64,000 bases of DNA, from contig OV277871.1 of NCBI GenBank assembly GCA_922989275.2, positions 5,456,001 to 5,520,000 on the forward strand, read 5' to 3'. The notes below the pieces were generated by a model, which saw only the letters and a program-made list of their open reading frames with translations, was not told where the DNA came from and did not search any database. Made by a program: the position numbers and the translations under genes. This document shows positions 32,440 through 42,842 of the stretch, in pieces. The stretch comes from Gari tellinella (lineage: Eukaryota; Mollusca; Bivalvia; Cardiida; Psammobiidae). Positions within the stretch are counted from its first letter, which is position 1; every line of letters begins with the position of its first letter.

Positions 32440-32607
32440 GAATACCTACCCAATACGAGACAAGGTTTCGGTGTTGGCTCACTGCCTGATGGGCTGAATC
32501 TTTACAGCGACTGTCTCAAATGGCACACTTCCTTGGATAAAACTCCAGAGGAAGTACACAATACAGGCCTACAGGAAGTAGACAGAATATCCACTCTTAT
32601 GAAAAAG
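32440..32607 (+). CDS. DUF885 copy B, exon B7 (matches A1)
   Basis: Acceptor caatttcag, donor gtaaac; 56 codons, EYLPNTRQGFGVGSLPDGLN then LYSDCLKWHTSLDKTPEEVH and LQEVDRISTLMKK. Same length and phase as A1. Confidence 0.9.
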
Positions 32608-32890
32608 GTAAACACTGTGAATGTTTCATTCCTTATCACTTTAACCCCATTCACTCCTTTACCCGGAATGCACTTGCAATAAAACTTACATAGCAATAAA
32701 ATGTCGAAAAAAAAATTGTGAACGTTTCTAATGATTCTAACTACTAAAGCATTTTCTCCACTGCGGACATTTTGCCCTGAATTGATCTTTCTTCTCACCA
32801 CTTTTAACTACCTGCTCATGACTGATCCAATGTCTCATAAATGCCCTCTCATGCTTCCATCGGCCTTGTTAACTCTTTCCTCTCTGAAAT

Positions 32891-33389
32891 TTTAAAGAGG
32901 CTTGCAACCGGATTTAGCATTAAAAATAGTAATTTGTAAATATATGTCAAATGCTTATATAAATGGGTAAGATTTAGTTTAGGATAATAAATTCTGTTAA
33001 AAAATGCATTTCAAAAAATAAAAAGAAGAAGCTCTGGTGGGATTCGAACCCGTGACCCTCCATGAGGAGACAAACATGAAAAATGAGGAATCGCCTTTAC
33101 TCCCTCGGCTACCAGCGCTCTCTATATATATGGGAGCGAATTAACATACTTTACTGGTAGCGATTGATAGTACTTTATTCGGTTCGGGTTTATGTTTGAG
33201 CCCGTGTAGAGAAGCAACAACAACAACTATACCGTCAGCTGACGCTATAGAAAAACGATGGAAAATATCTAAAAAAACTAAGATTCGGTGACGATTCTTG
33301 AGACTCTTATTGGACTGATCATATTTTTTTAATGTCAGAAGCCAAATAATGCCACAAAAGTACACCATCCGGTTGCGAGTCCCTTTGAA
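32891..33389 (-). mobile_element. Element T copy 1: inverted ends plus tRNA-like segment
   Basis: Ends TTTAAAGAGGCTTGCAACCG and CGGTTGCGAGTCCCTTTGAA. It contains a minus-strand tRNA-like segment (33031-33118) and a conserved tail (gaaaaacgatggaaaatatc, ccaaataatgccaca). Same layout as 33629-34175 and 37083-37616. TTAA sits at the ends (TTGA here on the right). Confidence 0.8.
33031..33118 (-). other. tRNA-like segment (Ser/Leu-type) in element T
   Basis: On the minus strand: 5' GCGCTGG pairs with 3' CCAGAGC (one mismatch), A-box-like TAGCCGAGGGAGTAAAGG, B box GGGTTCGAATCCC. The middle is too long and poorly paired for a working tRNA. It is probably a pol III promoter relic. Confidence 0.7.
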
Positions 33390-33439
33390 TGGACAATTCC
33401 ATTTTCCATTTTCGTCTAGTCCATTTCTGACTTTTAAGG

Positions 33440-33598
33440 GTTGTTTTTGGCCATGTTTGGCATTATAACAAACAGTGAAGACCCTGATCAGATGGTTCCT
33501 TTCGGAGCCCTCTGATCAGGGTCTTCACTGTTTGCATATGACAAGTGTACTATACATATGTACACTGTTTGAAAAGGACGCCTATATGCGGAACTAGG
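33440..33598. mobile_element. Family G MITE with near-perfect core
   Basis: Core 33469-33535: caaacagtgaagaccctgat ... atcagggtcttcactgtttg around gttcctttcggagcc; right end gcggaactaggg then TTCAA. Confidence 0.75.
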
Positions 33599-33628
33599 GT
33601 TCAAAGGGTTACATAACAATTAAATTTA

Positions 33629-34175
33629 CTTAAAGCGACTCGCAACCAGATGGTGCATTAAAAATAGTAATTTGTAAATATGTGTCAAACGCTTATATAA
33701 ATGGTAAAGAATTAGTTTAGGATAAGAAATTCTGTTTAAAAAAAATGAATTTCAATAAAAAAAAATATTGGTCTCTGGTGGGATTCGAACCCATGGCCCG
33801 GCATTGGCGGACAGAAGGCAAAATAGGGGAAACCGCTTAGACCAATGGACCACGGAACTATCCGTTTATCTCGGATCGATTTAACGTATTTCAATGTGTT
33901 GCGGTCGAAAGTGCATACAACTTCGTAATTCGGCTCGTGTTTATGTCTGAGCCCGTGTAGAGAAGCAACAGCAACAACTATACCGTCTACTAGTCGGTAT
34001 AGAAAAACGATGGAAAATATCTAAAAATCTAAGATTCGGTGACGATTCTTGAGACTTTTTTTGGACTGATCATATTTTATTAATGTCAGAAGCCAAATAA
34101 TGCCACAAATTTGCTTTTATTTGAGTATTTTATTTTATTTTGACAAGTACACCATCCGGTTGCGAGTCGCTTTAA
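33629..34175 (-). mobile_element. Element T copy 2
   Basis: Best-preserved ends: TTAAAGCGACTCGCAACCAG / CCGGTTGCGAGTCGCTTTAA. The tRNA-like segment (about 33774-33866, minus) differs from copies 1 and 3 (B box GGGTTCGAATCCC, A box TGGTCCATTGGTCTAAGCGG), so the tRNA part evolves or is replaced separately from the rest. Confidence 0.8.
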
Positions 34176-34294
34176 GAAAATATGGGTGATAAGCAACTGA
34201 TTTTCGAGATTGCGTTTTAATCGAAAACTCGAAGTGTATTACCTGTACGTGTATCCTCAACTGTCATAAAATGTGTATTTTCTGTAAATTGCAG

Positions 34295-34387
34295 ACTATA
34301 ACAAGGCTTGGATTCCCGGACAATACTACAATAAAGGAGGCTTACAAAAACATGACAAGTAACCCGACATTCCTGCTGAATACAGGG
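34295..34387 (+). CDS. DUF885 copy B, exon B8 (matches A2)
   Basis: Acceptor aaattgcag, donor gtatag (weak); 31 codons, TITRLGFPDNTTIKEAYKNM TSNPTFLLNTG. Donor position was chosen for phase 0 with B9. Confidence 0.83.
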
Positions 34388-34551
34388 GTATAGTAAATTT
34401 TAAAGAATACATTAGTCACATCATGAGAAAACTGTAGACTGATTTATGCCATTACTAGGGTTAAAATTATATTTGAACAAAGTATATTTTCCAAAAGGTG
34501 CAAACTGAATGTCATACAGTGTAGACTCTGATCAGAATGTTCCCTCCTTAG

Positions 34552-34795
34552 CCCTTTCCCCAATAGAAGCGCCTTTTAGCGGATATAATTTATTCATCCG
34601 CTGAAGAAAGTAGTTCCAATTTAATCAGTAATGAATATGTATTATGGGGAATATTTTCTATATTATAGCACATGATAGCTTAAAGCAGGCTGAAAGTAAA
34701 GCAGAATGCGCCCTAAGGCGCATTCTGCTTTACTTTCAACCTGCTTTAAGTAGTCACCTATCTTAAGTACTAGAAATAGGCTATCAGGTAAAGGG
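34552..34795. mobile_element. Family B MITE with TTAG duplication
   Basis: TTAG (34548-34551) / CCCTTTCCCCAATAG ... ctatcaggtaaaggg / TTAG (34796-34799). Core aagtaaagcagaatgcgccc and ggcgcattctgctttacttt. Both flanks carry TTAG rather than TTAA. Confidence 0.8.
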
Positions 34796-34867
34796 TTAGC
34801 AGTATGATCAGGGTCTATATTCTTTGCTCAGGTCTTTTTGTCCCAATACTAAGGATCAGTACGGTAC

Positions 34868-35205
34868 TACAGCGCTCCCTCCCTACAACGGTCCTCTCAA
34901 CAACGACTCCCTCATTACAACGACCCTTGTCACAGTTCCCTAAACACAACAATTATGTCTACGCTTTTACTGCTGCAATATCGTCTGCTTGAAATTGTCA
35001 TCTGCTGTTTTTCTCAAAGTTACACAATAAACATTTTGACAGAAGGAAATTAATGATGAGTGACAAACAGCGTTACGCGGCGTCTGATCTGGATTCAAGC
35101 TGTTTGCAATTGTAAGCCAATTTCCCTCCATATAACGACTCCCTCCGAACAACGCACACAATTGTTGTCTCCCATTGGGTGTCGTTGTAGAGAGGGAGCG
35201 CTGTA
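34868..35205. mobile_element. Family D MITE, core left arm deleted
   Basis: Ends TACAGCGCTCCCTCCCTACAACG and GTTGTAGAGAGGGAGCGCTGTA. Inside, gtgacaaacag is followed directly by cgttacgcggcgtctgatctg, so about 20 bases of the left arm are gone. Confidence 0.82.
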
Positions 35206-35227
35206 AAATTATCTTAATCTTTTGCAG

Positions 35228-35322
35228 GAAGAAATGCTTCAACGTTACAGGGATATCATATTTCAAAGAATTCAGCCCTTGATTTCAAAGTACTTCAAGA
35301 ACGCTCCAATCTTACCGCTTGA
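35228..35322 (+). CDS. DUF885 copy B, exon B9 (matches A3)
   Basis: Acceptor cttttgcag, donor gtatgt; 95 bases, EEMLQRYRDIIFQRIQPLIS KYFKNAPILPL. It starts about 20 bases after the end of a family D hairpin element. Confidence 0.88.
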
Positions 35323-35830
35323 GTATGTACATTTAACTTTTTGACAGATGTGTAGTTACCGATACATGTATTTATTAAATAGTTGTAAATGTCTTTTCGC
35401 TTACAGTGAGACAAACTTCAATTTTAATGTTAACAGAAAACTCAGATTAAAATGAAATACCAAACCTTTTCTAAAACACTATTGTTCACTGTGTGTCCTT
35501 TCTTTTCAATGCGTTTAATTTTGATTGGCTAATTTGACGGAGCCATCTGATCATGGTTAATTATACTTTGAAATGTTAGAGACAGGCGTCCCAAGAGTCT
35601 ATGTAAAATCCTTTTTAAGTAATAGAATAGTCCTTTCGACATTACCAGGACCACGTCATAAACTATTGAGCATGTACGGTTCTAAGAGTAAGATACTATA
35701 AAACACCATTGATACTACCACTCAAAATCATATTGGTTTTGCTAATCACAGGTGGCAGTCTAAGGCAGAATGAACACAAAGATAGGAGAGGTCTCTGCTT
35801 AATTTTCATTCTGCTTTAAAAATCACAAGT

Positions 35831-35957
35831 TATAAAGAGTTTAAGTTGAGTCTCAGAACGTTCTCAAGCATTTGATTGGTTACAGTTGTTCCTTTGTGCA
35901 AATCTAACCGATCAGATGCTTGAACACGATTTCAGACTCAACTCAAACTCTTTATAA
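35831..35957. repeat. Family H hairpin
   Basis: tataaagagtttaagttgag ... ctcaactcaaactctttata, inner arms catttgattggtta/ctaaccgatcagatg. The palindrome centre is decayed. Confidence 0.65.
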
Positions 35958-36079
35958 CGTTGAACCCTGACTTGAAAATTGAGCACACGCCTTGGGTTGA
36001 GTGGCTGTAAAGCCGAACCCCAACCAAGATAATGTATGCAATGTATGAGCTGAGACACATCAATGTAATCTATTCTTAG

Positions 36080-36187
36080 GGTTAAGGCATCGAAAAGTGA
36101 TGGAATCGGAGGCTCGTATTCATCTGTCGCTGAGGACGGCTCCCGGCCCGGTGTCTTCAATGCCAACGTTAGGCGCCCAGAAGATAA
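36080..36187 (+). CDS. DUF885 copy B, exon B10 (matches A4)
   Basis: Acceptor attcttag, donor gtaaat; 108 bases, VKASKSDGIGGSYSSVAEDG SRPGVFNANVRRPED. Same length and phase as A4. Confidence 0.9.
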
Positions 36188-36189
36188 GT

Positions 36190-37080
36190 AAATATATTTC
36201 TATTACCTTCATTTCAATGATAGATACAGAAATCAAACTTACCTGTAACACAGATCTATGTACTTCAATTCTAGTGGGTTACCTACATGTATTGCTCGGC
36301 ATCACTTAATTTTCATGACTTCCGTTGGTAACAAATAAAGGCGGTTTGTAATCTGGTGTTGTCGAGGGATTTAACTGTTGTTTGTATTTTAAGCCTTTAT
36401 ATCTACCTGCTTTAACATTGTTTAGTTTGAAGCAAATAAAAAACCCACAAACTGCAAAAATAATATACCGGTAGTATTTAACTGTGCTGAGGATAGTACA
36501 GAATTATTTTGGATGAGTACACAGCAGTAATAATCCATTTTGGACTAGACAAATGTCGAATCCAAATTGAATTATTGTAGCTGTGTCCGATTCCAATTGA
36601 ATTCGGTATTGTACTTAACCCTGTTTAACCCTGTTCAGTTAATTCTTTATTTCACACCATTAAATAATAAATTACGGAAAATATTCAAATAATATCAACA
36701 CTGTTAACTAACTTTATGTTATTTCACATCTATATGGATTAAGCCAAATGGAAGTATCTCTTTCTACCACAATGATCCAATTGTACTAAATGCAATCCAA
36801 ACAATTACAGTTACCTTTGATAGTTGCTCATAGTCAGCATGGCCTGATAGTGCCTGTTTACCGTCACCGACACGGCAATGCCTGTATTCTGTCGTCTGTA
36901 GAAAATAGTGCCCCTTGTATCCACTACATGTTTACACTATACACTAGTGTAGTGGTATGCACTACGCTCATGCATGATGATACAGAATCTAAATGAGGGT
37001 TGGTAGCATCTCTCTTTTCAGAGCTCTGAGCCGTTTGAATTTCATTTTTGATCGGAGTCCTGGAAAATTGATATATTTTT
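36190..37080. other. Intron B10-B11, left part: nothing recognised
   Basis: AT-rich intron sequence without a recognisable repeat, hairpin or coding frame. The open frame at 36790-36996 has no family resemblance. Confidence 0.5.
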
Positions 37081-37082
37081 CG

Positions 37083-37616
37083 TTTAAAGAGGCTCGCAAC
37101 CGGATTTAGCATTAAAAATAGTAATTTGTAAATATATGTCAAATGCTTATATAAATGGGTAAGATTTAGTTTAGGATAATAAATTCTGTTAAAAAAAGCA
37201 TTTAAAAAAAAGAAAAGAAGAAGCTGTGGTGGGATTCGAACCCGTGACCCTCCATGCGGAGACAAACATGAAAAATGAGGAAGCGCCTTTACTACCTCGG
37301 CTACCAGCGCTCTCTATAAATATGGTAGCGAATTAACGTACTTCACTGGTAGCGATCGATAATACTTTATTCGGCTCGGGTTTATGTGTGAGCCCGTGTA
37401 GAGAAGCAACAACAACAACTATACCGTCAGCTGACGCTATAGAAAAACGATGGAAAATATCTAAAAAAACTAAGATTCGATGACGATTCTTGAGACTTTT
37501 TTTGGACTGATCATATTTTTTTAATGTCAGAAGCCAAATAATGCCACACATTTGCTTTTATTTGAGTATTTTATCTTATTTTGACAAGTACACCATCCGG
37601 TTGCGAGTCCCTTTAA
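37083..37616 (-). mobile_element. Element T copy 3
   Basis: TTTAAAGAGGCTCGCAACCG ... GTTGCGAGTCCCTTTAA. Close to copy 1, including the same tRNA-like segment (about 37223-37310). A 70-residue open frame on the minus strand (37333-37551) is shared with copy 1 (33141-33368), but this may only reflect recent common descent. Confidence 0.8.
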
Positions 37617-38034
37617 GGCGGGACAACTTTTCGGACACGTTGTGAAGAGTTACTTTCACTGAGAACAACTTTAGGTTTGCAAGTGTACGAAATGTTGAGT
37701 AAAATGTTAGATCTACTAAAAAAGAAATTTAGCATTTTAAAATTGTTTTCATAGTTCGCAAATTGTTAATGGAAGTTTATGTAAATTGTTGTTTTCCGGT
37801 GATTTATGATCAAATGCTGTGAAATAAAAAGGTTATTGTTATCAGTGTTGAGTAAAATGACTGAATCCAGTCAGTTGGACTTTAAAATACCAGTAGACGA
37901 CAATTGTTGCAGATGACAATCATAGGACTTAGTGATCAAAGAGTTAATGCATTTAAAAGTAACACAGAAAACTCTATATTGCATGGTCGCTTAATATTAG
38001 GTGACTGTATGTGACTTTTTGATATTTTGTCTAG

Positions 38035-38095
38035 CCCAACCTATAAAATGGTATCGCTAAGTTTGCACGAAGCAGTGCCTGGACATCATCTAGCG
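38035..38095 (+). CDS. DUF885 copy B, exon B11: HExxPGHH motif
   Basis: Acceptor tgtctag, donor gtatgt; 61 bases, PTYKMVSLSLHEAVPGHHLA. It keeps both histidines and the glutamate of the motif, so copy B is not an obviously dead paralogue. The last residue is Ala where copy A has Gln. Confidence 0.9.
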
Positions 38096-38194
38096 GTATG
38101 TGTTTCTTACTTTGAAAGTGTATCTAATGAACATCAGTGGAGAAGAGTCATTCTTTACCTATAAATGCGTATATTAAAATTCATTAGTTCATCG

Positions 38195-38275
38195 CTAACA
38201 GTTTTGAGTTAGTTCAGACGCCTGGTAGCCCGGCGACTTACATCGCTCAAAACTGTTATCCACTTAGATTAGAAT
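38195..38275. repeat. CAAACAG-type palindrome, diverged
   Basis: ctaacagttttgagttagttcagacgcc ... ggcgacttacatcgctcaaaactgttat. Confidence 0.55.
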
Positions 38276-38293
38276 ATATCGTTAGAGTATTAA

Positions 38294-38532
38294 CCCTTTC
38301 GCTCTCAATGACGCTTTAAAGCGCGTTTGAAAACAGTTTGGACCCTGATCAGACGCCGCGCAATGCGGCGTCTGATCAGGATCCAAACTGTTTGACACAC
38401 GTTTTTAAATTTCTTCAGTCATAATGCCTTATTTCTAACTTTGAAACGACAATGCAGACAACAAAATTGAAGCAGACGACAATGAAACGGTGAAGGGGTA
38501 AAACTCTCACGAAATATTTGGCAGTGAAAGGG
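38294..38532. mobile_element. Family E MITE, complete reference copy
   Basis: TTAA (38290-38293) / CCCTTTCGCTCTC ... gcagtgaaaggg / TTAA (38533-38536). Core 38329-38396 is E-type: GGACCCTGATCAGACGCCGC and its complement. The right part carries gcagacgac and gtgaaggggta. Confidence 0.85.
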
Positions 38533-38992
38533 TTAAATTGGAAAGAATAATGTTTTCTCCACTGAAGTAACGAGACTATACTGGCATTATCAATTTCTAA
38601 TGTATTTTATACCAATTTCTTTAAATTACAAATAATTATTTGTGTTTTCCCATTGTACCAATAAGAGTTTACCTCCCATACAACACGCTATTAATTTAAT
38701 ATTATTTTAAAATAATATTCTGGCATAGTTATATGATTGATTGGTTGAATGAGTTGAGTTTGACGGCACCGCGACACTTAAAAGGGTCATATGGCGCCGA
38801 GGCATACTTATATGCAGCAGAATTTTCAATTGACGGTTGAGTAATTCTTTGTTTCCTTTTAAGCTTAACCCAAAATGCAAGTTATGTAATAAAGTAAAGG
38901 TCAAATATTGGTTATTGATTTCAATCTAGGTGTCATCCAATCTGGAGATTGATCATACTCCCAGTTATTCTATTTGACCTGACTGCTATTGT

Positions 38993-39043
38993 GTGCGCGC
39001 GCGCGCGTGTGTGTGTGTGTGTGTGTGTGTGGGGGGGGGGGGT
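38993..39043. repeat. Microsatellite: (CG)n-(TG)n-poly(G)
   Basis: Alternating CG, then TG, then a run of G. Alternating purine-pyrimidine of this kind can form Z-DNA and stalls polymerases. Confidence 0.95.
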
Positions 39044-39344
39044 ATTCTTTCCCCAATTTACTAGTCTGTAAAAATACATTTCCAAATACAAACATATTGG
39101 AGCTAGATTAGACACTTAGTAAGCTGATTTATGATCAGGTTCCAAACTGTTTGCTTCTCAAACAGATACAAATCGTCTAAATTTTTCAAACAATGTCATT
39201 TTCTACATTCTTTTTTTCATTCTGTTTGTGATTCGGTTTAATTCTAATTATTCAAACACTACAAAATAGCACCCAGCTAGAAACTCCTGAAATTGACGTA
39301 TCAAAAGGCATTTCCAGTATCTATCTTGAAGTGAGTTTTAAGCA

Positions 39345-39450
39345 GGCTAAAAGTAAAGCAGAGTGCACTCCTCTTTACTTTCAATCTGTTTTAAGCAGTA
39401 GCATATTTTCAAAACTAGAAACAGGCTACGGTGAGTTGTTTAACGGGTAA
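39345..39450. mobile_element. Family B MITE, core region only
   Basis: taagcaggctaaaagtaaagcag, short ctcctc loop, tttactttcaatctgtttt, then aaaactagaaacaggctacggtg. Confidence 0.55.
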
Positions 39451-39677
39451 GAATAACGTTTTCTCCACTATTCGCAAAGGGTATCAGTGGTTGCAGACAC
39501 AATAATATCGTATTCACCGCATGTAGATACCAAACATAACCGAATCATGATTAAAGTATTAACTAAAATGACATATACCGGTTTCACTATCAATATATGC
39601 GAGTTGCATGCAGATGTTTGTGAATATTTCAGATATGTACTTTATGTACTTTTCCCAACATTTGATATTTTTCACAG

Positions 39678-39782
39678 GAGAGTTACAGTGCCGTGTCCGA
39701 TCTACCAGCATTCAGAAAAAACATGGAATGGAGGGCTTACAGTGTGCCGTATTATTTCCCTTTCTATAACTCTTATGTGGAG
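39678..39782 (+). CDS. DUF885 copy B, exon B12 (matches A6)
   Basis: Acceptor ttttcacag, donor gtattc; 35 codons, ESYSAVSDLPAFRKNMEWRA YSVPYYFPFYNSYVE. Confidence 0.88.
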
Positions 39783-39889
39783 GTATTCTTGTTTTATCAA
39801 TCTTAAAGTGACCGAAAACCAAATTTTGCCTAAAAAACTTCTTTGTTTTGGATTACAGGCGCCTATATAAACATATAAATATAAGTTAA

Positions 39890-40099
39890 CCCTTTCCCAC
39901 ATAGAAGAGCATTTTAGCGCATTGAATTTATTCCTACACTGAAGAAAATAGTTACCAAACATGTACCAAAAGAAATATTTTTATATCCTAGCAGATGGTA
40001 GCTTAAAGCAGGCTGATAGTAAGCAGAATGCACCTTAACGCTCTTTCAACCTGGTTTAAGTGGTTACCTGTATTCAATACTAAAACAGGCTGAGGGGTA
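39890..40099. mobile_element. Family B MITE, one core arm shortened
   Basis: TTAA / CCCTTTCCCACATAGAAG on the left; taaagcaggctgatagtaagcag, then a shortened right arm and aaaacaggctgaggggtaaac. Confidence 0.65.
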
Positions 40100-40124
40100 A
40101 ACGTCCTGGTGTTAAAGAAAGGGA

Positions 40125-40445
40125 TTTAAGTTAAAAAATACGTTTCAAAGGAAACAAATAAGCCCGGTAGGGATCGAACCCGTGCGGAGAAATCAAAACA
40201 AGATATGCACTAAAATCATACTGACGCTTTAGTCACTCCGATCACAGAAGCATTCTTATCTGACGGTCTATAGTATCCTTTTTAAATTGTCTGTAAAACA
40301 AAGAGCACATCCGTCTAAGTCGGAGTAGAAAAAGAGAAGGGAAATAATCGTAAAAACTAAGATTCAGTGGTTTTTGGGCAGGATATTTTTTTTATACCGA
40401 TCATATTTGTTTAATATGTCATGCACGATTATGCCAAAACTGCTT
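40125..40445 (-). mobile_element. Element T-like copy 4, diverged
   Basis: A different tRNA-like segment (40161-40250; GGGATCGAACCCGTG on the plus strand) followed by the element T tail (agaaaaagagaagggaaata; actaagattcagtgg; gatcatatttgtttaatatg; tatgccaaaa). Ends not recognisable. Confidence 0.6.
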
Positions 40446-40964
40446 TTTTTCTGCCAACACAACGTTTTCAGGCTTCTTCAAATCTGTTTGTCTGCTTAAA
40501 CCATTCTCCATCGTAATATTGTCTACATTGATAATGGTGTCTGCAATATTTTCGAAGTTAGATTTAAGGCTTTTGGAGGACGCAAGTGAAACAATGACAC
40601 AATGTGCCAAATACTAGCTAGTGTGCCAAATACGGAATTTGGCGCACTAGCTGGTCTTATAAGGCAATCTGCTGTATCAGTACGCATTACTATGTATAGT
40701 AACAAATGCAATAAAAGGGCGTAAAGTCTACTTTTTCAAATATAAACTAAAACAGCATAATGTATGTTATTCCAAGCATAAGATTAAAGAGGCAAACGCT
40801 TTTATAATAAACAAGTAAAGGGCTTAGCGCCAATTTATAAAAATATAAGATATATAAGATGCTATGTCTATTTTTTCTAAAAACAGACTTAAATGGTTTA
40901 TCAAACATAAATACAATATGTTTTGAACCAAGCTCTCGTATATTTGATGGTTTTACTTTTTCAG

Positions 40965-41029
40965 GGATGGGCACTATACGCAGAATATCTTGGAGAAGAA
41001 ATGGGAATATATCACGATGATAGCGAACT
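40965..41029 (+). CDS. DUF885 copy B, exon B13: GWALYAE motif
   Basis: Acceptor cttttttcag-type tract, donor gtgagt; 65 bases, GWALYAEYLGEEMGIYHDDS E. It carries the second candidate metal-site glutamate. Confidence 0.9.
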
Positions 41030-41723
41030 GTGAGTTGACATGTTTCATGTTTACTAAGCCCATTGAATCCTGGCGACATGTACACGTGTTCTTTTAAAGT
41101 GTACCTGTGAAGAGCACACATTCTCTATGCAAACAGTGTACGTCGTATACACATAGCAGATGGTCCCTGTTGTTGTTATGTTTGTAATTTCACAATATGT
41201 TGTTAAACAATCCTTAATAACCCTTCAAAACTAGACTGGATTTGATTGGAAATGAAACAGTCCTAAAGTGTCAAGGCTCAGTGAATTAAACCTTATGACT
41301 GTATCGGTAAAAGTAGAACATTAACAGGTTTCTGTAAAGCTATAATGCGTGAAAGGGCATATGACACGGTGGCTTGTCAGAAATGAAATCGTCCAAAGTG
41401 TCAAGGTTCAATGAATTAATGCTTATGTATTGGTAAAAGTAAATAATTACTAGGATTTCTGAAAATCTAAAATGCATTACTGTTTGTAATGCAATAAGTC
41501 GTGTTTCGTGACACTGCTCATATATATATTATTTCATAAGTCGCCGATGCCCCACGTAAAATCGACGTCACACTTGGACCGTGTATAATACACACACTGT
41601 CAGTAGATCTAGCATTTCCGTACTGATCGCCTGTTATGTCAATATAAAGTAAACAATTAAACTGTTAAAGGTATCCCATATCATCCACACACAACATGAT
41701 ATGCTTCGACCCTTTATTTTCAG

Positions 41724-41795
41724 AATGGGCCGCTACAGTGATGAAATGTTGCGGGCTGTGCGTCTTGTTGTAGATACAGGAATACACTATTACAA
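41724..41795 (+). CDS. DUF885 copy B, exon B14 (matches A8)
   Basis: Acceptor tattttcag, donor gtaagt; 72 bases, MGRYSDEMLRAVRLVVDTGI HYY. Confidence 0.92.
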
Positions 41796-41989
41796 GTAAG
41801 TCATTAGCATTTTAACCCCATGTTATATACGCTTTTTTTTGAAAACAGTGAAGACCTAGATCTGACAGTCCCTGAAGAAATTGTTTAGTTTAAACATATT
41901 TTATTCCATACTTTTCATTGAAATAGGATCGGGCCACACGTTCTTGCAACATAAGAAACTACCATCGCTTTACAATATACTTTTTCCGC

Positions 41990-42232
41990 TGTAGTATAAT
42001 TGGGTATCCGGGTAGCGCACCCGCTTCTCACCAATGGGGTCTCGAGTTCGATCCCAGATCGGGGCAGTATGTGAGAGGGTATATTGGTCGCCCGTCTGAA
42101 CACGTGGGTTTTCTCCAGGCACTCCGGTTTCCTCCCACAGTGATAACCAGTTACGGCACCATCCGAGCCATCGAGAGTGATTTGTATAAGATAAAGTAGC
42201 TTGTGTCATAATCGAAGTAAAAAAAATTAAGT
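41990..42232 (+). mobile_element. tRNA-derived SINE
   Basis: A tRNA-like head with B box GAGTTCGATCCC (about 42050) and A-box-like GGGTAGCGCACCCGC, followed by cacgtgggttttctccaggc-actccggtttcctcccaca. That central block recurs in SINEs of distant animals. The tail ends in cgaagtaaaaaaaatt. Sense orientation within the B14-B15 intron. Confidence 0.8.
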
Positions 42233-42551
42233 TTAAACATTTTTTTACAATATAATTACATGTTTACTACATCTAGTACGAAACACATAACTGCGGTATA
42301 AACAGAATCACATGTTTTATATCACTCTCTTTCATTTCCGGCTCACATATTCACGTATGTCGTAGGCTAGGCACTTTTTTGGCGTAGTATTCTTAAAAAG
42401 TGTGGCGTTTCAGTCCCTGTCAGCGTCTTTTACAAGAAAATATACCAAAATCACATTTAAAAAGCCAATATAATGGCCTACAGTAGCTTAGTGATTGTGT
42501 TCCATGTTTTTTAGATGCTCTTATACATGTACTATGTACTTGATTTTTCAG

Positions 42552-42721
42552 CTGGACTCGGGAACGGGCCATAGACTACATGCTGAAATATACCGCTGAA
42601 TCACCCCAGTCAGCTGCCATAGAGATAGACCGCTACTCCACCTGGCCTGGACAAGCGTGCGGCTATAAACTAGGCGAACTGGAAATCAAGAAACTCCGGC
42701 ATGAAGCCGAACAAGTATTGG
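42552..42721 (+). CDS. DUF885 copy B, exon B15 (matches A9)
   Basis: Acceptor gatttttcag, donor gtaaaa; 170 bases, WTRERAIDYMLKYTAESPQS then AAIEIDRYSTWPGQACGYKL and GELEIKKLRHEAEQVL. Confidence 0.92.
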
Positions 42722-42778
42722 GTAAAAACCTATGATACTTACCGTAATGACCCCAACTATTGAGACATACAGGCCTCG

Positions 42779-42842
42779 GCAAACAGTGTAAACCTTGATC
42801 AAACTGACTAAGCAGTCTTATCAGGACCTTCACTGTTTGCCC
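42779..42842. repeat. CAAACAG palindrome, G type
   Basis: gcaaacagtgtaaaccttgatca ... tatcaggaccttcactgtttgc with an AT-rich centre; 60 bases after exon B15. Confidence 0.7.

Noticed and set aside
33031..33118. Functional tRNA-Ser or tRNA-Leu gene
   Set aside because: The acceptor stem has a mismatch, the anticodon arm does not fold, and the segment recurs inside a mobile element. The same applies to 33774-33866, 40161-40250 and 60880-60955.
39487..39870. 127-codon open frame as a gene
   Set aside because: It only overlaps exon B12, which reads in another frame.
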